Assembly: GCA_900548975.1 (NCBI GenBank)
Contig: URMS01000006.1
Span: 1-64,000 of the forward strand
Direction of reading: 5' to 3'
Length of the DNA: 64,000 bases
Origin: an uncultured Porphyromonadaceae bacterium
Lineage (GTDB): Bacteria; Bacteroidota; Bacteroidia; Bacteroidales; Muribaculaceae
Of this stretch, positions 26,601-34,793 are shown piece after piece. A program made the translations under genes and the position numbers. How positions within the stretch are numbered: the stretch's first letter is position 1; each line of letters starts with the position of its first letter. The notes under the pieces were generated by a model. The model worked only from the letters and a program-made list of their open reading frames with translations. It had not been told where the DNA came from and did not search any database.

Positions 26601-27044
26601 ATGGCCGAGGCCGCCCGGCGCGGACAGAATCTGCACGCCGTGCTGGCATCGGTGCGCACCCGCGACCGTCTTCCCGAGGCGGTGTCGCGTCTGGCCCTGC
26701 GCCTGGCTCTGCCCGACGCCGAAGCCCGTGGCTATCTCGCCGAACTCGAAGCTGCTTTCGATAGGGGAGGGGACCTCGTGGCCTCGTGGTTCCGCCCTGA
26801 GAACAAGGTCTTTGCCGAGCGTGCCATCTATCTGCCGGCCACTGGCGAGACCTTCCGCCCCGACCGTGTGGTGGTGACGCCCGACGGCCGCGTGACCGTG
26901 GTCGACTATAAATTCACCACCGAGGCCCGCGAGAGCCACCGTCGGCAGGTGGAACTCTATGTAAGCCTCATGAAGCGCCTGGGCCGCGAAAATGTAGAAG
27001 GATTCCTGTGGTATCCCTTGCTCGGATTGATAATAAATGTGTAA
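23652..27044 (+). CDS. AddA-like UvrD-family helicase-nuclease
   Basis: This 1130-residue double-strand-break repair enzyme is of the AddA/RecB type. The N-terminus carries Walker A (YKASAGSGKTFTL), and Walker B is at about residue 420 (LLIDEFQDTSHLQWHNL). Further UvrD motifs are GDEKQAIFRFRNSDSELL, NYRSAGAIVRFNN, IMTVHKSKGLE and YVAYTRASREL. The C-terminal PD-(D/E)XK nuclease shows RPDRVVVTPDGRVTVVDYKF, with the D-x-K catalytic pair intact, and a downstream Q-x3-Y. The partner AddB-type subunit is not adjacent. The gene follows the sugar transferase by 9 bp, and its stop codon lies inside the -7 box of the next gene's promoter. Confidence 0.92.
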   Translation: MLTIYKASAGSGKTFTLAFEYVKLLLGVKLTDGTDTYVLNNPRYTGAPRRVCRHRGILAITFTNAATEEMKSRIVRELALLASDGRSDYRGRLVELFGCTPDELRAAAAQALSEMLYDYGNFNVSTIDSFFQSVLRTFSREIDHQGDYELSLNLDDVVAQAVSLMLDGLNYGRDSGMARLNSWIRRYVMTRLDQGGSYNFFNRAGRMLASVSKAVSKALADETYTTRAAAFRRYIADPALIQEFERQLDSRIQALIVPVRMAAEAFVAYADGAGIPCNVYSAPFRARVDKAVADAGSLTAADFGLAIFRMLCDEPVIDKFYVKSRVKTVKHLGGALDRAFELACAFAQTAVPAVAEASVLAAIKASLPLLAFIGLTENYMQKFLRDSNMVLISDTGELLKRIISDAELPFIYERLGMRLDSLLIDEFQDTSHLQWHNLRPLVANSIAEGHDSLIIGDEKQAIFRFRNSDSELLGHLVGMRDFPDTHTLRGDKPSENTNYRSAGAIVRFNNTLFRRIAAGLRAGCYGNVVQAVSARHADTPAYIRLQLLDEKTMDRDGIFERMAQDINRQHAAGYHWHDILILVRSRDDAKAIAEFLMYRHPEIKLLSSEALLLSSSSAVRSIIGMLKLVERSYRAPAEVGERRDVQYASRSDIEMMISRFAYYRGEGFDASGALELALGEAADAGDSLQREVLAIRAENPANLVALIEAVVAHKIPEAQRRAEYAYIAALQDLAVKHCDGADPSLASFLAEYDRNSGVWAIKASSKLDAVEIMTVHKSKGLERACVHMPLAGWKLRRNTEDIWLPLDNGLPGFDPAIVPPLLRITTSKNNVLRTASSSPFAAILEQNERDIESDNLNLAYVAYTRASRELSVYCSESNIGKWFADAISAPDTSEETENPSLMPISQYYDPATRTFEYGEPTVCEGGTAEAYESPDAGEYHVVCRDDARELTAIDDILGEDPDIGGEEDKEITDGDPASFADSAMAEAARRGQNLHAVLASVRTRDRLPEAVSRLALRLALPDAEARGYLAELEAAFDRGGDLVASWFRPENKVFAERAIYLPATGETFRPDRVVVTPDGRVTVVDYKFTTEARESHRRQVELYVSLMKRLGRENVEGFLWYPLLGLIINV

Positions 27045-27049
27045 CTTTG
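27018..27049 (+). promoter_or_regulatory. Promoter of the C69 peptidase (TTG-N21-TAACTTTG)
   Basis: TTG at 27018-27020 and TAACTTTG at 27042-27049. The -7 element includes the stop codon of the upstream gene, and the predicted start leaves only about 7 nt before the ATG at 27062. Confidence 0.65.
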
Positions 27050-27061
27050 CCGTTTGATAAT

Positions 27062-28711
27062 ATGATGAAACACTACCTCACCTGTATTTTAGGCGCTGCG
27101 GCGATAGCTGCGGCGGCTACTCCTGCCGATGTTTCGGCATGCACAAGTCTGATAGCAGCCCCGGGCGCCACTGTCGACGGCAGCTCCATGATTACCTATG
27201 CGGCCGACAGCCATACCCTCTACGGCGAGCTTTACCGCCAGCCGGCCGCCGACCATGCCGCCGGCGCAATGCGTCCTGTGGTCGAATGGGATACCGGCCG
27301 CCATCTGGGCGAGATTCCCGAAGTGGCACACACATACGCTACCATAGGCAATATGAACGAGCACGGCCTCACCATAGCCGAAAGCACATGGGGCGGACGC
27401 GAGGAACTCGCCGGCAGCGGCCTCATCGACTACGGCTCGCTGATCTACATAACACTGCAGCGCGCCCGCACCGCCCGCGAGGCCATCGATGTCATGACCG
27501 GTCTGGTGCGCGACTACGGCTACGCGTCGTCGGGCGAGTCGTTCTCCATCGCCGATCCCTCCGAAGTATGGGTAATGGAACTTATCGGCAAGGGCAAGAC
27601 CGATCCCGGTGCCGTGTGGGTGGCCCGTCGCGTTCCCGAAGGATATATAAGCGGACATGCCAACCATGCCCGCATTCACCGTTTCCCTCTCAAGGACAAG
27701 GAAACGCTCTATTCGCCCGATGTAATCGATTTCGCCCGCAAGCAGGGCTATTTCACCGGCAAGGACAAGGATTTCGATTTCTCGCGCGCATATGCCATTA
27801 CCGATGCCGGCGCACTCCGCGGCTGTGATGCCCGCGTGTGGGCTTACTTCAATAAATTCGCTCCCGAAGGCTCGATGGATCAGTACATACCCTGGATCAT
27901 GGAAGGCAAGGGCGAACCGATGCCTCTGTGGGTGAAGCCAGCGAAGGCTCTGAGCGCCAACGACCTCAAATGGATGATGCGCGACCACTTCGAGGGCACT
28001 CACCTCGACATGACCAAGGATATCGGCGCCGGTCCCTTCGATGTGCCGTACCGCTGGCGCCCGATGGGCTACACCGTCGACGGCCAGGAATACACCCACG
28101 AACGCGCCATCGCCACCCAGCAGACCGGCTTCTCGTTTGTAGCCGACATGAATCCTGCCCGCCACGACGCCATGAAAGGCATACTGTGGTTCGGTGTGGA
28201 CGATGCCAATACCTGCGTATACGTGCCCGTGTTCAACAGCACCGACACCGTGCCCCGCGCCCTCGACAACCACGCCGACCTCTACACCCTGTCGTGGGAC
28301 GCCATGTTCTGGGTGAATAACTACGTCGCCAACCAGGCCTATAACCGCTACTCGCAGATGATTCCCGACATACGTCGCGTGCAGGGCCAGCTCGAGAACG
28401 AGATGGACGCCGCCGTGGCCGATGCCTCGGCAGCAATAGCCGGCATGCCCTACGACAAGGCCCAGGCCGTGCTCCGCGACCTCACCGTAGCCCGCACCAC
28501 CGACGCCACCGAGCGCTACCACAAGCTTGGCGACTATCTGCTTGTGAAATACCTCGACGGCAACATCAAGAAAGAAGAGGACGGCAAGTTCGCCCGCACG
28601 CCCGACGGCATGCCCGTGCAGCCAGTGTTCGGCGGCTACAACGAGCGCTATTTCCGCTCCATAGTCGAGGATGCCGGCGACCGCCTCAAGGTGGTGGAAC
28701 CTCAGCAATAA
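27062..28711 (+). CDS. C69 family dipeptidase (PepD-like), secreted
   Basis: This 549-residue peptidase is of the Ntn-hydrolase C69 family. An N-terminal signal sequence runs to about residue 24 and is followed directly by SACTSLIAAPGATVDGS. In this family the Cys becomes the N-terminal nucleophile after processing, so signal or propeptide removal should expose it. Other family features are GNMNEHGLTIAESTWGGRE, FSIADPSEVWVMELIGKG and RRVPEGYISGHANHARI. Two consecutive ATG codons (27062 and 27065) could start it. It has its own promoter and precedes a SlyD-like gene by 24 bp. It probably cleaves dipeptides in the periplasm. Confidence 0.92.
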   Translation: MMKHYLTCILGAAAIAAAATPADVSACTSLIAAPGATVDGSSMITYAADSHTLYGELYRQPAADHAAGAMRPVVEWDTGRHLGEIPEVAHTYATIGNMNEHGLTIAESTWGGREELAGSGLIDYGSLIYITLQRARTAREAIDVMTGLVRDYGYASSGESFSIADPSEVWVMELIGKGKTDPGAVWVARRVPEGYISGHANHARIHRFPLKDKETLYSPDVIDFARKQGYFTGKDKDFDFSRAYAITDAGALRGCDARVWAYFNKFAPEGSMDQYIPWIMEGKGEPMPLWVKPAKALSANDLKWMMRDHFEGTHLDMTKDIGAGPFDVPYRWRPMGYTVDGQEYTHERAIATQQTGFSFVADMNPARHDAMKGILWFGVDDANTCVYVPVFNSTDTVPRALDNHADLYTLSWDAMFWVNNYVANQAYNRYSQMIPDIRRVQGQLENEMDAAVADASAAIAGMPYDKAQAVLRDLTVARTTDATERYHKLGDYLLVKYLDGNIKKEEDGKFARTPDGMPVQPVFGGYNERYFRSIVEDAGDRLKVVEPQQ

Positions 28712-28735
28712 TACGAACTCATTAATACCGAAAGA

Positions 28736-29311
28736 ATGAAAATAGAATCCGGAAAATATTTCGAAATAGCATATAAACTGTATCGTGTCAATCCCGACGG
28801 CTCGGAGACCCTCGTACACGAGGTTTCGGCCGAAGATCCCGACCGCGCCATCTACGGCATGACTCTGGGCTTTGTCGAAGCTCTTGAAGAGGCTGTCAAA
28901 GGTCAGGAAAAAGGGTTTAAATTCGATTTCTACGCCGAGCCCGACAAGGCTTTCGGACCCTATTCGGAGCAGGATATCTACACCGTACCCCGTCAGAACC
29001 TGCTTATCGACGGCAAATTCGATGAGAAGATGTTCACTCCCGGCAATCTGATACCACTGCAGACGCCCGACGGTTTCCGTGTCGACGGCCTGGTAGTGGA
29101 ACTCAAGCCCGATGCCGTGGTGCTCGATCTCAATCATCCTCTCGCCAAGGACCGCGTGCATTTTGTAGGCGAAGTTACCGAAGTGCGCATGCCTACCCCC
29201 GAAGAACTCCAGCCGTCACACGGCTGTGGCGGTTGCGGAGGCGGCTGCTGCTCCGACGGCAGCTGTTCCGACGGCGGCTGCGGCGAGGGCGGTTGCTGCG
29301 GTGGATGCTGA
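28736..29311 (+). CDS. SlyD-like FKBP-type peptidyl-prolyl isomerase with Cys-rich tail
   Basis: This 191-residue cytoplasmic isomerase and chaperone has the FKBP fold interrupted by an insert-in-flap domain, as in SlyD. Typical lines are YGMTLGFVEALEEAVKGQEKG, FYAEPDKAFGPYSEQDI and LDLNHPLAKDRVHFVGEVTEV (19+ residues, seen near 140-160). The last 30 residues hold nine cysteines among Gly, Ser and Asp (HGCGGCGGGCC and onward), a metal-binding type tail with only one His. There is no signal peptide. The gene lies between the C69 peptidase and the ABC ATPase on one strand with short gaps. Nickel or zinc binding by the tail is an inference. Confidence 0.92.
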   Translation: MKIESGKYFEIAYKLYRVNPDGSETLVHEVSAEDPDRAIYGMTLGFVEALEEAVKGQEKGFKFDFYAEPDKAFGPYSEQDIYTVPRQNLLIDGKFDEKMFTPGNLIPLQTPDGFRVDGLVVELKPDAVVLDLNHPLAKDRVHFVGEVTEVRMPTPEELQPSHGCGGCGGGCCSDGSCSDGGCGEGGCCGGC

Positions 29312-29333
29312 AATGATATAAAAGACAGGAAGT

Positions 29334-30014
29334 TTGATAGCGGTACGTAACATACGCAAGACTTTCGGGTCGCTCGAAGTCCTCAAAGGCATCGATATCG
29401 ACATTGAACCCGGACGCGTCACAGCCATAGTCGGCCCAAGCGGTGCAGGCAAGACTACGTTGCTGCAGATAGTGGGCACCCTGCTGTCGCCCGACAAGGG
29501 CGGCTCGGTGCTCTACGACGGCACCGAGGTGACGGCCATGGGCGACGGTGCCCTGTCGCGCTTCCGTAATCTCAATATCGGTTTCGTGTTCCAGTTCCAC
29601 CGTCTGCTGCCCGAATTCACTCTATTGGAGAATGTGGCAATGCCGGCTCTGATAGCAGGCTGCAGGCGCGACGAAGCTTTCGACCGGGCCCGGCGCCTGC
29701 TCGAGCGTCTCGACCTCAAGGGGCGCGACGGGCACAGACCATCGGAGCTTTCGGGTGGCGAATGCCAGCGCGGAGCCGTGGCACGGGCGCTTGTCAACAA
29801 ACCAAGGATAGTGCTCGCCGACGAGCCTTCGGGCAGTCTCGACTCGCAGAACCGAAGCCGGCTGCACCGCCTCTTCTTCGAGCTGCGCGACGAGATGGAC
29901 GCCACTTTCGCCATCGTGACCCACGACGAAACTCTTGCCGCCGATGCCGATACCGTGATACATATGGCCGACGGACGCGTGGCATCCGTCATCAAATCTA
30001 ATAAATCTCTCTAA
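29334..30014 (+). CDS. ABC transporter ATPase, LolD/FtsE-like
   Basis: This 226-residue ATPase has Walker A GPSGAGKTT, the Q-loop region FVFQFHRLLPEFT, signature LSGGECQRGAVARAL, Walker B IVLADEPSG and the switch His in THDET. It is closest in style to LolD/MacB-type lipoprotein-release ATPases. Translation must start at the TTG at 29334, since an in-frame stop lies at 29319 and the next codons give the conserved IAVRNIRKTFGSLEVLKGI. An AGGAAG lies one base before the TTG, too close to act as a normal ribosome site. No permease gene is adjacent, so its partner must be encoded elsewhere. Confidence 0.9.
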   Translation: MIAVRNIRKTFGSLEVLKGIDIDIEPGRVTAIVGPSGAGKTTLLQIVGTLLSPDKGGSVLYDGTEVTAMGDGALSRFRNLNIGFVFQFHRLLPEFTLLENVAMPALIAGCRRDEAFDRARRLLERLDLKGRDGHRPSELSGGECQRGAVARALVNKPRIVLADEPSGSLDSQNRSRLHRLFFELRDEMDATFAIVTHDETLAADADTVIHMADGRVASVIKSNKSL

Positions 30015-30029
30015 ACAACCAATCTGAAA

Positions 30030-30695
30030 ATGAAATTTGTAAATTATCTCATTCTTGCCGTCGCAGCCCTTGCCTTCACGGCATGCAACAGCGAATCGGA
30101 ACCCCAGACAACCTACATGGACATTGTCACCCTCGTTTCCTCCGACGATCAGGGTTCGGTTATGACTTTCAATGAAATCAACGATTCGCCACTGGTAACA
30201 CTTACCACCACCCAGAAATTCTCGAAGGACAACATCGGTAAGCGTATTGTGGTCATGTACACTCCTGTCGGAACACAGGACCACGCCGTCAGCGGAAATG
30301 TCGACATCCTTTTTGCAAGTCTTACACTTGGCGCCGGCGCCGCACCCCTCCCTGCAGTGGCCGATACTCTCGACAACTGGGCAAGCGAACCCGTGGATGC
30401 CATGCAGGTATACCGCGCCGGCCAGTATATCAATATCGTAGCCACCCTCCAGACATCGACGAACCCCAAGAAGTTCCAGTGCTATGTCGACGAGACCACC
30501 GTCAACAGCGAATATCCCGAACTTCATATCGTATACCAGTCGGTGCCCGGCTACAATACACAGGCTACCAATTTCTTTGCCTCCTACAGCATCGAGAGTC
30601 TCTGGAACCGTCTTAATGTGAAGGGCCTCAAGGTGATGTTCGGCGAAGACTCGCAGGAGGAAGTGACAATAGAGAAAAACAATCAGAACTCATAA
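30030..30695 (+). CDS. NigD-like lipoprotein
   Basis: This 221-residue lipoprotein has a lipobox LAFTAC ending at about Cys19. The mature part is rich in beta strands and matches the NigD-like family of Bacteroidetes envelope proteins, in which NigD was named from a bacteriocin-related locus in Prevotella. Here it stands alone among housekeeping genes, so a role in bacteriocin immunity is not supported. It lies 15 bp after the ABC ATPase and 23 bp before the DUF3467 gene, probably in one transcript. Its function is unknown. Confidence 0.8.
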   Translation: MKFVNYLILAVAALAFTACNSESEPQTTYMDIVTLVSSDDQGSVMTFNEINDSPLVTLTTTQKFSKDNIGKRIVVMYTPVGTQDHAVSGNVDILFASLTLGAGAAPLPAVADTLDNWASEPVDAMQVYRAGQYINIVATLQTSTNPKKFQCYVDETTVNSEYPELHIVYQSVPGYNTQATNFFASYSIESLWNRLNVKGLKVMFGEDSQEEVTIEKNNQNS

Positions 30696-30718
30696 ACCAC
30701 GTATAATAGAGAAAAATT

Positions 30719-31027
30719 ATGGATAAGAAACAGGAACTTAAAATAGAGCTGGCTCCCGAAATCGCCGGCGGTCACTATGCAAATCTCGCCCTCATAGCTC
30801 ACAGTGGCAATGAATTCTTCCTCGACTTCATATGCGTAGCTCCCAACATGCCCCAGGCACGTGTGCAGAGCCGCATCGTCATGAGCCCCGAGAATGCCAA
30901 GACTCTGCTGTTCGCCCTCCGCGACAATATCGCCAAGTACGAGCAGACTTTCGGCGAAATCCAGCGCAAGGCTCCCGTAGCTCCCGCCGCTCCCAAGGGC
31001 GGTATCCCCAATCCGTTCGAAGCCTGA
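30719..31027 (+). CDS. DUF3467 protein
   Basis: This 102-residue soluble protein matches DUF3467: ELAPEIAGGHYANLALIAHS near the start, then FLDFICVAPNMPQARVQSRI and MSPENAKTLLFALRDNI. The end is proline- and alanine-rich. Members are common in Bacteroidetes and are often near unrelated housekeeping genes. The function is unknown. It lies 10 bp upstream of cysS, so co-transcription is likely. Confidence 0.88.
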   Translation: MDKKQELKIELAPEIAGGHYANLALIAHSGNEFFLDFICVAPNMPQARVQSRIVMSPENAKTLLFALRDNIAKYEQTFGEIQRKAPVAPAAPKGGIPNPFEA

Positions 31028-31037
31028 CTTTACGGTC

Positions 31038-32519
31038 ATGAAAGCCAATAATCTGGTGATATACAACTCGCTGTCGCGACAGAAAGAGGCTTTCGAACCG
31101 CTCAACGCCCCGCATGTGGGCATGTATGTGTGCGGTCCGACTGTATACGGTGACGGTCACCTGGGGCATGCACGCCCGGCTATCACGTTCGATATCGTAT
31201 TCCGCTATCTCACCCATCTGGGCTACAAGGTGCGCTATGTGCGCAATATCACCGATGTGGGCCATCTGGAACACGATGCCGATGACGGCGAGGATAAAAT
31301 AGCCAAGAAGGCACGCCTCGAGCAGCTCGAGCCCATGGAGGTGGTGCAGCACTACCTGCTCCGCTACCATCGCGCCATGGACGCCCTCGGAGTGCTTCCG
31401 CCCTCGATCGAGCCGCATGCTTCGGGACATATCATCGAGCAGATAGAGTACATCAAGACCATTCTCGACAGCGGTTATGCCTACGAGAGCGAAGGATCGG
31501 TGTACTTCGACGTGCCCAAGTTCAACCGCGACTACGGCTACGGCAAGCTGTCGGGACGCAATATCGACGAGCTACTCGCCACCACACGCGCCCTCGACGG
31601 TCAGGAGCAGAAACGCAATCCGGCCGATTTCGCCCTGTGGAAGAAGGCGGCTCCCGAGCATATCATGCACTGGCCGTCGCCCTGGAGCGAAGGCTTCCCC
31701 GGCTGGCACCTCGAGTGCTCGACAATGAGCGAGAAGTACCTCGGACGCCATTTCGACATTCACGGCGGCGGCATGGACCTCAAGTTCCCGCACCACGAAT
31801 GCGAAATCGCACAGTCCGTGGCCCACAACGGCGAGCCCACAGTGCGCTACTGGATGCACAACAACATGATAACTATCAATGGCAAGAAGATGGGCAAATC
31901 GCTGGGCAACTTCATAACCCTCGATGAGTTCTTCACCGGCTCGCATCCGCTTCTGGAGCAGCCTTATTCGCCGATGACTATCCGTTTCTTCATCCTCCAG
32001 GCACACTACCGCGGCACTGTCGATTTCAGCAACGAGGCTCTGCAGAGCGCCGAGAAAGCGCTTGCCCGCATGAGCGACGGCTACCGCCGTCTGCAGGAGC
32101 TCAAGGCGTCGGAAACATCGACTCTCGAAGGCCTCGACCAACTCGAGAAACGCGCCTACGAGGCTCTCGACGACGATTTCAACACTCCGGTGCTCATCGG
32201 TGTGCTCTTCGACGCCGTGCGCATGGTCAACCAGGTCAACGACCACACGGCCACTGCCTCACAGGCCGACATCGACGCACTCAAGGCTTTCTTCGACACT
32301 TTCCTTATCGAGATTCTCGGCATTACCCCCGACGGCACTTCGGCCTCGGCCGGCGCCGATCTCAAACCCTACCACGACGCCGTCGACCTGCTCCTGCAGA
32401 TACGCTCGGAAGCCAAGGCCAAAAAGGACTGGGCCACATCCGACCTTATCCGCAACCGCATGGCTGCCCTCGGCTTCACCGTCAAAGACACCAAGGACGG
32501 CGTAGAGTGGAGCCTCTGA
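31038..32519 (+). CDS. cysS: Cysteine--tRNA ligase
   Basis: This 493-residue class I synthetase charges tRNA-Cys. The HIGH equivalent is HLGHA within YVCGPTVYGDGHLGHARP, and the KMSKS loop reads KKMGKSLGNF. Zinc ligands are visible at CGPTVY, WHLECS and FPHHECE. The C-terminal DALR-like anticodon region covers about 360-493. It is the last gene of the plus-strand group that begins with the C69 peptidase. It ends 17 bp before a perfect 23-bp hairpin shared with the convergent CotH gene. Confidence 0.98.
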   Translation: MKANNLVIYNSLSRQKEAFEPLNAPHVGMYVCGPTVYGDGHLGHARPAITFDIVFRYLTHLGYKVRYVRNITDVGHLEHDADDGEDKIAKKARLEQLEPMEVVQHYLLRYHRAMDALGVLPPSIEPHASGHIIEQIEYIKTILDSGYAYESEGSVYFDVPKFNRDYGYGKLSGRNIDELLATTRALDGQEQKRNPADFALWKKAAPEHIMHWPSPWSEGFPGWHLECSTMSEKYLGRHFDIHGGGMDLKFPHHECEIAQSVAHNGEPTVRYWMHNNMITINGKKMGKSLGNFITLDEFFTGSHPLLEQPYSPMTIRFFILQAHYRGTVDFSNEALQSAEKALARMSDGYRRLQELKASETSTLEGLDQLEKRAYEALDDDFNTPVLIGVLFDAVRMVNQVNDHTATASQADIDALKAFFDTFLIEILGITPDGTSASAGADLKPYHDAVDLLLQIRSEAKAKKDWATSDLIRNRMAALGFTVKDTKDGVEWSL

Positions 32520-32536
32520 CCCCCTGACATACCCCC

Positions 32537-32588
32537 ATACAGCAAAGTAGCTGCGGCCCCACCCAGGGCCGCAGCTACTTTGCTGTAT
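32537..32588. terminator. Perfect 23-bp hairpin between convergent genes
   Basis: The left arm 32537-32559 and right arm 32566-32588 are perfect inverse complements (ATACAGCAAAGTAG.. at the outer end, CTGCGGCCC at the inner end) around a 6-nt loop. It lies between the cysS and CotH stop codons. There is no adjacent T-run on either strand, so its strength as a terminator rests on stem stability. Confidence 0.7.
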
Positions 32589-32637
32589 AGTGATATGTGT
32601 TTTTGTCTTAGCGGAAGCCGTTTACGGCTGTGTACTG

Positions 32638-34584
32638 CTATCGGATGAGGAGCTTGGCGGAGGCGGGGCCGGTGGTGGCTATGTAGAGACCGGGGGCGAG
32701 TGGACCGGTGCTGCCTTTGCCTTCGAAGATTCTGATGCCCTGGAGATTGTAGACAGAGAAGGTCTTTTCGGCGTCGTCGCAGCGTATGCACAGGCCGTCT
32801 GCGCAGAGGCTGTGGGCGGTATTGTCGGTGACGGTGCTTATGCCGCTGATGTTGGGGTCGTAGCCGAGCTTACCGTGCAACTGCGTGTAGCGCTGTTCGA
32901 TAAAATCGAGGACATTGTTGACGGCGATTTCGAACGAAGGTTCGTCGCGCGGATTCTCGTGCACCCGTTGGTCGAGTATGGGCCAGCGCATAAAGTTGAG
33001 CCGCTGCGCGTCCTTGAGGAGTTCGGCATGGTCTTTAATGAACTGTTGCAGGCTCTCGATGTTGAGTTTGCGGTCGTTGACAGCCATTGACCATATGCGC
33101 GATATGTCGTCGCGCGTGGCGGGATCGTCGATAAATATTCGACGCACCATGCGGCGTGTCACGCCACCGGCGTCGCTGCCGGCGGTAGTGAAGAGATAGG
33201 TGCTGTATTTTGTGCGGTCGCATACAGGATAGCAGCGCCAGTCGTTGTCGAATCCGAGATCGAAGTCCCACACCGGGCCGAAATAGAGCTTGGGATCGTT
33301 GCGTTTTTTATAGCAGTATATGCTCCAGCACTGGTCGTGATTGCCGCAAAGCTCGTTGGTGAGTATGTGCTTTACGAACGATTCCACGTCCAGAAGATTG
33401 CGGTAGCCTTTTTCAGGGTCGGTGAAATCGGTGGAATACAGCACATCCTCGATGTTGTTGAAATAGTTCTTTATATAGTTATATTGTTCTGTTGTGCCAC
33501 CGTCATCGGGCGACTTTATGGTCACGGGCATGCCCTTGTTGGATGTAAACCATTCGCCGGCAGGTTCCTGGTCTGCATATCCGTCTATTTCGAGAAGATA
33601 GCCTCCCGTCAGGGCCTCGCCCGAGATGTCGGCGGTGTCCATTTCGTCGATGTCCACGCGGCCGGGGCGCACGTCGACCTGGTCGCCGAAGGTATACACG
33701 CCCTTGTATTCGCCGTTCAGCACTACTTCCACAAGTCTTACCCACGGATAGTATGTCATGCCGAAGCGGCGTGCTATCTCGAACGACACCACATTTCTCA
33801 AAAGCGATTTGTCGCCGTAGTTGTTGACCAGGGTCCATTTCTTGCCCTCGGCGGGGGCGTTGAGAGGACTTTGTTTTTTATCGAACTTGATTCTCCACGG
33901 TTTCTTGGGGAGAGAGCGCGAATAATTGCCGCGTTCCCTTACTCCGGCCGGCTTGTTGATGTCTACCTTGCCGTTTTCGTCGATAATTATGATATTCGAT
34001 TTTATTTCGGTCTCCTTGTCGAACGGCTCCTGGCCGTCTTTGGTGTTTATCACCACCATCGGAAGGTTGGTGAAGCGGAATAGCCTCGAGTCATCGCCCT
34101 TGGCCTCATAGCCGTAGAATTCGAGTTCGGCGATGTTGCATCGGGCGTCGTGCGGCCCTATGTACCGCACATAGCGGAATGCCCTCGACACGTCGATATC
34201 GGCATAATCCATGCGGCCGATCACACCTTTCTCGGTAATCATGTATATAGGCACGGCATCGAGCCAGTCGGGCTGGTTGGCGCCCTGTATCACGCCGAGC
34301 ACCACGCGGTTTTCGCCGTTGTATATGTCGTTGCGCGGCGACCAGCCTACGCGTGTTATCACATGTGCTGTTCCGAGATCGAGTCCCACCCAGGTATAGC
34401 TACGGTCGTGCGAGGCGTAGTAGGTCTGCAGGTCTCCGTCGAAGGCGTTCGGAGCGGCATCGACGGTGCAAGCCTGTTCGTAGTTCCATCCGGTGGAGCC
34501 GATGGGAGTGCCGGAGAGCTTTGTCTGGGCGCAGACTGCCGAAGCTACAAGTAGGAAGACTGCCGGCAGCAACTTTCTTTTCAT
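32638..34584 (-). CDS. Secreted CotH-kinase family protein with discoidin-like domain and type IX-like C-terminus
   Basis: The 648-residue protein starts MKRKLLPAVFLLVASAVCAQ, a signal peptide; an ATG four codons upstream is also possible. Residues of about 30-165 form an F5/8 type C-like domain (AFDGDLQTYYASHDRSYTWV, VRYIGPHDARCNIAELEFYG). The CotH domain covers about 175-520, with GVRERGNYSRSLPKKPWRIK, LRNVVSFEIARRFGM and YFGPVWDFDLGFDND. The last 70 residues (FSVYNLQGIRIFEG..LAPGLYIAT) resemble a type IX sorting domain. CotH of spores is an atypical kinase that phosphorylates coat proteins; here the target is unknown. It is probably surface exposed. Confidence 0.9.
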   Translation of the reverse strand: MKRKLLPAVFLLVASAVCAQTKLSGTPIGSTGWNYEQACTVDAAPNAFDGDLQTYYASHDRSYTWVGLDLGTAHVITRVGWSPRNDIYNGENRVVLGVIQGANQPDWLDAVPIYMITEKGVIGRMDYADIDVSRAFRYVRYIGPHDARCNIAELEFYGYEAKGDDSRLFRFTNLPMVVINTKDGQEPFDKETEIKSNIIIIDENGKVDINKPAGVRERGNYSRSLPKKPWRIKFDKKQSPLNAPAEGKKWTLVNNYGDKSLLRNVVSFEIARRFGMTYYPWVRLVEVVLNGEYKGVYTFGDQVDVRPGRVDIDEMDTADISGEALTGGYLLEIDGYADQEPAGEWFTSNKGMPVTIKSPDDGGTTEQYNYIKNYFNNIEDVLYSTDFTDPEKGYRNLLDVESFVKHILTNELCGNHDQCWSIYCYKKRNDPKLYFGPVWDFDLGFDNDWRCYPVCDRTKYSTYLFTTAGSDAGGVTRRMVRRIFIDDPATRDDISRIWSMAVNDRKLNIESLQQFIKDHAELLKDAQRLNFMRWPILDQRVHENPRDEPSFEIAVNNVLDFIEQRYTQLHGKLGYDPNISGISTVTDNTAHSLCADGLCIRCDDAEKTFSVYNLQGIRIFEGKGSTGPLAPGLYIATTGPASAKLLIR

Positions 34585-34617
34585 AGTGTTTGTCATGGTG
34601 TGCTTATGTTAGGTGTA

Positions 34618-34625
34618 CAAATATA
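34618..34625 (-). promoter_or_regulatory. -7 element of the CotH-family gene
   Basis: The minus strand reads TATATTTG, an exact TAnnTTTG match 34 bp before the ATG at 34584; no clear -33 box. Confidence 0.5.
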
Positions 34626-34793
34626 GCGAGATTTCCCATAGAGAATGCCCCCGTGCGTGCCTGAGCAGCCCATGTATACCATTATGGCAGGTCTGAATAC
34701 TTTTTTTCTTTTAGAAGTACCTCGGTAGCATACGGTGCGTTGAGTCCGGCCGTTAACTGAAAAAGGTTAAAATACTCGGATTTTTGTAGCATG

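Noticed and set aside
30030..30695. Bacteriocin or immunity locus around the NigD-like gene
   Set aside because: No nig operon partners, precursor peptides or exporters are present; the neighbours are housekeeping genes.
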